Shown: one piece after another, positions 58,720 through 64,000 of the stretch | Layout of the letters: every line of letters starts with the position of its first letter | How positions within the stretch are numbered: position 1 is the stretch's first letter | Assembly (NCBI RefSeq): GCF_958295425.1 | Contig: NC_081136.1 | Location: forward strand, 21,148,890-21,212,889 | DNA: 64,000 nucleotides | Direction of reading: 5' to 3' | From: Solea solea | Taxonomy: Eukaryota > Chordata > Actinopteri > Pleuronectiformes > Soleidae | Notes under the pieces: model-generated | Databases searched by the model: none | Told to the model about the DNA's origin: nothing | Seen by the model: the letters and a program-made list of their open reading frames with translations, nothing else | Program-made: the position numbers and the translations under genes

Positions 58720-59295
58720 TTCACTGTGGCACACATGGCTAGCACACAGCAAGAAGGTTGCCAGTTTGCATTTTAGTTCAGGCCTCTCCGTGTGGAGTTT
58801 GCGTGTTCAATTAAATTTTATTTGTATTGTGCCGATTCATAACATACACTACCTCAAGGCACTTTACATGGTAAGGACCTTACAATAATATAGAATAAAC
58901 TCCCTTTCCACAGGAAGAAATCTCTGATAGAACCAGACTCAGGGTATACAAACATCTGCCTCAACCTGTTGGGGCATGAGAGAGGAGAGAATGGAGGGGG
59001 AAGGGAGGGGGGGTTAGTGAAGCAGAGACAGATAAAGATAGAGGCTATGAAAGGTTATATTCTCCTTGTGTCTGCATGGGTTTCCTCCCAGTCAAAAAAC
59101 ATGCAGAGGTTAATTGGACACTCTAAATTGACCATAGGTGTGAGTATGGGAGTGAATGTTTCTCTCTGTGTGTTTGCCCTGCAACCTGATGAGGGTGTCA
59201 CCCCACCTTTTGCCCTGTGTCAGCTGGGATTGGCTCCACCCGCCCTGTGACTCTCATGTGGAGGACAAAGCGGTCGACAATGAATTAATGAAGGA
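58720..59295 (+). mobile_element. V-SINE (HE1-like) split by a TCAAT repeat
   Basis: The first part (58720-58809) has GCAAGAAGGTTGCCAGTTTG (B-box region) and CCTCTCCGTGTGGAGTTTGC, then GTGTTC. The second part (59060-59295) resumes with TTCTCCTTGTGTCTGCATGG, a TTTCCTCCCAG segment, CATGCAGAGGTTAATTGGAC and ACTCTAAATTGACCATAGGT. It closes with GGATTGGCTCCACCCGCCCT, AAAGCGGTCGACAATGAATT and AATGAAG. Joined, the two parts give the usual V-SINE order, so the intervening 250 bp is a later insertion. Confidence 0.85.
58807..59060 (+). mobile_element. TCAAT-family repeat inserted in the V-SINE
   Basis: TTCAATTAAATTTTATTTGT, ATTGTGCCGATTCATAACAT, CCTCAAGGCACTTTACATGG, CCACAGGAAGAAATCTCTGA and CATCTGCCTCAACCTGTTGG match the first 250 bp of the repeat at 2681. 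It is 3' truncated after a GAGACAGATAAAG segment. A 3-bp TTC is shared at the two junctions. Confidence 0.82.
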
Positions 59296-59878
59296 ACCTC
59301 TGTGCCCCCCTCAGGAAGCTGGAGTATTTAATATAACACTGCTGGCTAACTGCTGAATATCCATGTATTTTTAACAGAATCAATTTTAGAAAGTTTTCTT
59401 CATTTGAATGAATGATAAGTTAGTCAAAGCATCATGACTGAAACTTTTACCCTCCAGCTCCTTCATTGGAACATTCCTGTGGTTTGATGCAGGTCTGACT
59501 GTGTGCAGCTGCAGTGATCAGTACAGATAAAGAAAGGTTTTTAGTGAAACCTTTGGGCACAAGTGGCGAGACGCTGGTCAGATGTCTGCTCTCCCTCTGC
59601 TGACCTCATGTCTTATTAATAGCATTATGGAAAGTTAACATGCCATCGGCCTCACTGCAAAGGATGAATCAACTGTCAAGCCTTTCTTATTACAGGGCCC
59701 TGTTGCTCTTTACAGAGACGCAGGTGAGGCAAGGATGTGTGTGTTTGTGGGCCCGCATGTGTGTGTGTGTGTATGAGAAAGAGACAGTTTGGTACAGAGG
59801 CAGCTTTATGCATGCCTGCTCTATGAATGCCAGTCTGTAGGCAGTGAGGTGCAGAGACAGACTGCCCTCAGTGCTATA

Positions 59879-59921
<43 letters not shown>

Positions 59922-59922
59922 A
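59879..59922. repeat. (TG)n(AG)n microsatellite
   Basis: Ten TG units followed by twelve AG units. Antisense open frames across it are low complexity. Confidence 0.95.
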
Positions 59923-60415
59923 GGAGCGCACACACGTTTCTTTGATGAATCTTATTGATCTTTGTTTAGATCCTACACTTCACAGACAGCATATGGAGTA
60001 AGAATCAGATGCACAAACGTAAAACAAGGTTACAGGATACAACAGAATAAGTCACAACAAAAAAAATCATCCTTCCAACATCATTGACATCAGACTGAAA
60101 CCACAGGATAAATTGCGCTGCAGTACTTAAAATTCACCTACTTTTCTAGTTACAAGTTACATTTGAACTCTTTTTACACCTATTTTTATACCTATTGTTT
60201 ATAGGCTGAGATTAGGTTGAAATATGTGCATAAGGATTTTCTGTCAGTTTTCGGCAGCCTCTGAAGATCAGTGACATTAAGTGGAATTTTGAGAAGTTCC
60301 TGGTGGGGCCAGATGCACTCTAAAAAATAAAACATTGGGTCAACACAAAAACATGTGTTAACTTTTTCCACTAGAATTTTTAAGTTAAGCCAACTGCTGG
60401 CAGAATTACATTAAT
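59923..60415. other. no gene seen
   Basis: Its last 100 bp (from about 60320) resemble a diverged version of the downstream tandem repeat (TTTTTAAGTTAAGCCAACTG). Confidence 0.35.
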
Positions 60416-60420
60416 TCAAA

Positions 60421-60745
60421 GCAATATTTTGAGTATGGGGAAGTAGCTTTTTGGCCACAATAAAACACATTTCTAAGTAACATGAACTTAATAATTGTCA
60501 ACATGAATGCAAGTATTTAAGTTGATCCAACGTAATATTTTAAGTATAGTGAATTACCTTTTAGACCACAATAAAATGCATTTCTAAGTAACAAGAACTT
60601 AAAAATTGTCAATATGAACGCAAGTATTTAAGTTGATCCAACATAATGTTTTAAGTATAGTGAACTAGGTTTAGACCACAATAAAATGCATTTCTAAGTA
60701 ACATGAACTTAAAAATTGTCAACATGAATTATTTAAGTTAAGTGT
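60421..60745. repeat. tandem repeat, about 110-bp unit, 2.7 copies
   Basis: AAATGCATTTCTAAGTAACA followed by TGAACTTAAAAATTGTCAAC recurs at about 110-bp spacing (ACAATAAAA at about 60458, 60568 and 60678). The first unit is the most diverged. AAGTATTTAAGTTGATCCAA marks the unit junctions. It lies just beyond the 3' end of the PB1-like gene. Confidence 0.85.
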
Positions 60746-60848
60746 TTCCCAGGAGGCCAAGTTGCTCAAAACTCCAACCTTGGATTGGATGGTTTTGTGA
60801 CAACGCAGACAGAAATTCAGACATTAGTATTCAAATTAATTAGAAACA

Positions 60849-60854
60849 TTTATT
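60849..60854 (-). promoter_or_regulatory. poly(A) signal of the PB1-like gene
   Basis: AATAAA on the minus strand, 423 bp past the stop codon at 61277. The 3' UTR would include the (TG)n tract at 61217-61255. Confidence 0.55.
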
Positions 60855-61216
60855 AAAATTCACAGTAGCACTAAATCCTTTAAAGTGCAAACAGCACCAT
60901 GCACTCAGATGCTTTATGAGGAGGAACATTTTTATAAACTAAAACCCTGTGCATGAATCACCATCATTTGACTTGTACACATGAAAATTATTAAAAAAAA
61001 AAGACAGATGGCTGTACATTAAAAGCACTAATTTCAACATTATCATCTCTGATCACATCAGACTGCTCAAACTCCTAACTCCAGCAAAAGGAGGCACTGC
61101 ATATAAAGTTCAACAAAGACAAACACCCTCAGAGAACAGAGGTCATCCTTTTCTAAGCTGATACCTTCACTCAGTAGATATTCATCCAATCAAAGAAACA
61201 AAAGAACAAGGATGTG

Positions 61217-61255
61217 GATGTGTGTGTGCGTGTGCGTGTGTGTGCGCGCGTGTGA
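61217..61255. repeat. (TG)n(CG)n microsatellite in the predicted 3' UTR
   Basis: Imperfect TG units with CG interruptions (TGTGTGCGTGTGCG, then TGCGCGCGTGTG). Confidence 0.9.
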
Positions 61256-61276
61256 GATGTGAGCTTTTTCCTCACG

Positions 61277-63345
61277 CTAAAAAATACCATACTTGAGATT
61301 CATTACTTTAGAGCTGGCTTTTTGTCCATCAAGCTCAAGGCATAGCTTCTGGAATGCCTCAAAGGTAAATTTCAACTGCTTGGGGTACCTTAGGTTAAGA
61401 GCATAGATTACTCCCATCAGCAAAGCACAGGATCTGGCGACATCAATCCCCTGCAGGATCTTGGTTCCCTCGACTACGATGGTTGCACACCCATCACCGA
61501 TGATGGCAATCTTCATCACTTGCATCGCAAGGTCTGCGTCAAGCTCCTCTACATCCTTACAGAAGAAATTAAAAGGTGTTAGGATGTATAAAATACATGT
61601 CTCAAGCTCATCAGTGTGTCATGCATACGGGAATGCAGGTATGTACTTCAATGCCAAGCCCACAGGAAGCTGGTGCACAGGATTGAAACAGATATATCTC
61701 CATATGGAAAGGCTACAGAGAAAAAAATAAAAGCGTACTCAATTACTTACCCAGTACTGTTTGAAAAGGTCCTCCTCCTTCTCTCCAAGATAGACCATGA
61801 GGCAGCGAATGGCAATTTCTCTCTGCCTTTCAACTGTGTTGTCCTGATTCATCGAAAAAATAGATCAGGTGTTCAATAAAGTTAGATGCAAGAATTAACA
61901 TGAAACAGTGAGGCAGAAACATACATTTAAAATAAAGGTCTATTCATAATAAAGTAAATCATTTTACCTCAAGAAGCATGTCCTTAATGTTCCTTATCTT
62001 CAGGCCTGCAGCTCCTCCTTTTGATTGGGTCAAGGCCATCAATTTCGGGGTGCACTGGTCAAGCTTGGCCAGAAAGGTCGATTGTAGGTTAACTGTTGTT
62101 ATCCTCTTGAATTCTTCACTTATCTACAGGGCACACCAGTATGAAGGATGTGACACAAGTATAAATAAATGCAGAAAGTACATTTTGGAAATGAAAAAGG
62201 TTATTTCTGAATTTTTACATTTTTCTAGCATTATTTATTTATTTTATAAATTATATCCACATTGTATCAATCCACAGTACAAAAATATTGGTTTAATAAA
62301 CATTTTATAATCTCACCTGTGCTTCACTAAAAAGCGCAGGCCAGCGCTTCATGCATTCACTGATTGCAGGGGCCTCTTTCACTATTTCCTCCCGACGAAG
62401 GCTGAACGTCTTGGCCATTTTCTGAGCTACCACCTTGGAGTTGTCCCTTTTCATCATTTCACTTAGGAGCTCCACTCTCTCTTTTTCCAAACTTGCAGTA
62501 GTTTCACCTTGAGCATGAGGGGGTAGGTAGTTCACCTCCGCCTTCTTTGGTTTTTTCAGATTCTTTGCCGGATACTGGTCATGTGTTTGTTTTCTCTTGA
62601 GTGAGTTCACTTCAACTTCAGGGCAGCCGAGACCTCGTAGTTTGCTTCTGAAATTGTTCATCTTATATTTTAGGCGCTGCGCCCATCCATAGGACCCATT
62701 AAATGAGCCTGGTTCTTTGAGGCAGGGATGCTTTTGAGTGAGGGCCTCTGCAACCTCACTGATCTGCAGACTAGATGGATAAGCAGTGTACTCATAAATA
62801 GCCTCCGCTAGTTTTCCAAGGATGTCTGGGAGTAGCGGAATTAAATCTTTGGTAGTGAGAAGAGTCATATATTTATTGAAGCGCTCATTTCCTGACTGAA
62901 TTTGGATCTCTGTTAAGCCAGAAAAGCTGGGAATTGAAAACTGAGCGGGCCAGCGCTGGGAACGGTGGCCTGGACTATCTTCAGATGAGAGAATTAGTGT
63001 GTCATCGGTTGACACGGATGCGGTGTCGTCAACATCGGGCTCCTCACAAGGCTGATTATTCATGTTGGTCACATCAGTTAAGGTTAAAATGATTGGAGGC
63101 TCCTGGTTTGGGAGAAACACAACCTTGATTGTGTCCTTATCCTTGAGGTCAGTTGTAGATAAAAGGGTGAAAAACTCATCAAAATCCTCATCTTTGTAGT
63201 GAAGACTGAAGTCTTTGGCAATGGAAAATGTATCACGAATGACTGAGTGAAGGTCATCCAATGTCTCAGGGATTCCAGATGGTAGTACAACTTTACGGAC
63301 ATCATGATCTGCAATGATCACTCGGAGTTGAGCCGGTTGTGGCAT
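61277..63345 (-). CDS. PB1-like domain protein of an expanded teleost family (SAMD3-like in automatic naming), 4 coding exons
   Basis: Coding exons (minus strand) are 63345-62317, 62123-61968, 61843-61751 and 61555-61277. The GT-AG introns (CAG|GTGAGA, GAG|GTAAAA, TGG|GTAAGT) all fall between codons, giving 343+52+31+92 = 518 residues with no stop. Residues 7-76 resemble a PB1 domain, with an acidic OPCA-like stretch (YKDEDFDEFF) near 50-59. Residues 100-125 are acidic and Ser/Thr-rich. Residues 131-245 form a conserved helical block with KLAEAIYEYTAYPSS, HPCLKEPGS and YKMNNFRSKLRGLGC. Residues 250-268 are basic and could be a nuclear signal. The RRWPALF-like end of exon 1 leads into RITTVNLQSTFLAKLD, a LMVYLGEKEEDLFKQY exon, and a final exon with IIGDGCATIVVEG. 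The start is the Met at 63345, because an acceptor (TGTGTACAG) just upstream excludes the earlier in-frame Met. From memory, close relatives are highly repeated in fish genomes. Function is unknown; PB1 suggests protein-protein binding. Confidence 0.82.
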
Positions 63346-63436
63346 CTGGCACCTGTACACAAACTGTTTCACATGTTGCAGTAATTTTTAGTAACAAGTA
63401 AATGGTGAATAATGTTAAGTGCATATTATATTTTAC

Positions 63437-63498
63437 CTCCAGGTATGGAAATCAGGAACACATCACTGTATATGCCAAGTCTGAACACAGTGGGAAGA
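63437..63498 (-). other. candidate 5' exon of the PB1-like gene
   Basis: Sixty-two bp between acceptor CATATTGCAG and donor GAG|GTAAAAT (minus strand). In the frame that would feed the Met at 63345 there is an upstream stop, so I read it as 5' UTR. The other frame, LPTVFRLGIYSDVFLISIPG, is open and could be coding in an alternative transcript. Confidence 0.45.
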
Positions 63499-63668
63499 CT
63501 GCAATATGAGAGTTTGTATCATTTCATCTGATAATCTCCACAAAATATGGGCACCATCTATGGAACATAAATGCAGCACTTAAGAGTCATAATGCTTGTT
63601 CCACCAAAGATGTAAGACATTTGTACACATTTTGCAAGGCCAATCCATATTGGATGTTTCTGTCTTAC

Positions 63669-63751
63669 CCTGTACTTCTTCAAGGCTTTTTTCAGCAGGT
63701 TGATCACGTTTTAAATTGAACCCCTCATTCAACGACAGCAGGCAGAAATGC
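63669..63751 (-). other. candidate upstream exon of the PB1-like gene
   Basis: Eighty-three bp between acceptor GTGTGTGTGCAG and donor CAGG|GTAAGA (minus strand). It is open in one frame (SLNEGFNLKRDQPAEKSLEE). A related sequence, GGGGTTCAATTTGAGACGTG and onward, recurs at about 63.89-63.93 kb, which suggests exon duplication. Coding status is unknown. The promoter lies outside or at the edge of the window. Confidence 0.4.
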
Positions 63752-64000
63752 CTGCACACACACAATAGTATTTTCAATTTGACTTGTGATTCTTCAATGC
63801 ATTGACTTAAGTTACACCTATGTCATCGCCACTAATTATAGATTGGCTCAGACTGCTCCTCACCTCAGGGGAAGGAGAAGGTGATATCTCGTTTGTCCTG
63901 AGAGGCTGACCACGTCTCAAATTGAACCCCTTGAAACCAGGATACCAGGAGAAGATGAAGAGTTTTTTGTCCTTGCAAGGCACACGGCAAAGTGACTGAA
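63752..64000 (-). other. probable further 5' sequence of the same gene, window edge
   Basis: It contains, on the minus strand, a second copy of the GGGGTTCAATTT...ACGTG.TCA.CCT motif (near 63929-63905) inside an open stretch that ends at CCTGAG|GTGAGG, a possible donor. The gene model is incomplete because the window stops here. Confidence 0.35.

Noticed and set aside
60421..60745. CRISPR-like array
   Set aside because: Units are about 110 bp, contiguous, without unique spacers, and in a vertebrate genome; this is a minisatellite.
62305..62316. C-terminal end of the first exon frame (three residues then stop)
   Set aside because: These codons lie past the CAG|GTGAGA donor and are intron; the frame continues in the next exon.
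63346..63372. upstream in-frame Met as the start of the PB1-like protein
   Set aside because: It lies before a plausible splice acceptor (TGTGTACAG), so it is probably intronic; the Met at 63345 is preferred.

Overview
This window looks like 64 kb of AT-rich nuclear DNA from a ray-finned, probably percomorph, fish. The evidence is the repeat content: tRNA-derived teleost SINEs, V-SINE (HE1-like) cores, the TCAAT-headed interspersed repeat, several fish-type hAT and TTAA elements, a pogo-like element, LINE remnants and a scrambled Ty3/gypsy element. There are also long (CT)n, (CA)n, (TA)n and (GATA)n microsatellites. Nothing looks bacterial: there are no operons, no closely packed ORFs, and splice signals mark the only convincing genes. 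The species cannot be named from this sequence.

Only two host-gene segments can be supported. The best is a minus-strand, multi-exon gene at 61.3-63.8 kb. It encodes about 518 residues: a PB1-like N-terminus, an acidic linker, a conserved helical domain and a basic segment, followed by three downstream coding exons with canonical splice sites and a poly(A) signal. From memory it belongs to a family multiplied in teleost genomes and often auto-named 'sterile alpha motif domain-containing protein 3-like'. The second is a single 86-bp plus-strand internal exon at 41,942-42,027 with good acceptor and donor sites and an open 28-codon frame. The host gene is not recognised, so much of the window may be its introns.

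Layout: 0-5 kb holds unannotated DNA, the end of a TTAA-type element and a 1-kb TCAAT repeat. 5.1-6.3 kb is a nested pair of DNA transposons. 7.7-8.8 kb is a hAT derivative with transposase remnants. 9.4-10.2 kb holds a SINE and a small hAT with a perfect 8-bp target duplication. 15-17.3 kb holds a TIR element and a 950-bp pogo-like deletion derivative. 22-23 kb holds a THAP-like zinc-finger relic next to a TTAA terminus. 24-27 kb holds SINEs and a long inverted-repeat element. 28-42 kb is mostly single-copy DNA with a few SINE and hAT copies. 43.6-47.4 kb holds three non-LTR retrotransposon remnants. 48-52.6 kb holds hAT copies and a TIR element carrying a tRNA-like module. 54.2-56.5 kb holds two oppositely oriented Ty3/gypsy fragments. 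58.7-59.3 kb holds a V-SINE split by a TCAAT repeat. 60.4-63.8 kb holds a 110-bp tandem repeat and the PB1-like gene.

Apart from the PB1-like gene, all coding potential is transposon-derived and broken. I found no CRISPR array, rRNA or intact tRNA gene. The most unusual items are the PB1-like gene with its upstream exons, the TIR element with an internal tRNA-like module, the THAP-like relic, and the mosaic Ty3/gypsy locus.
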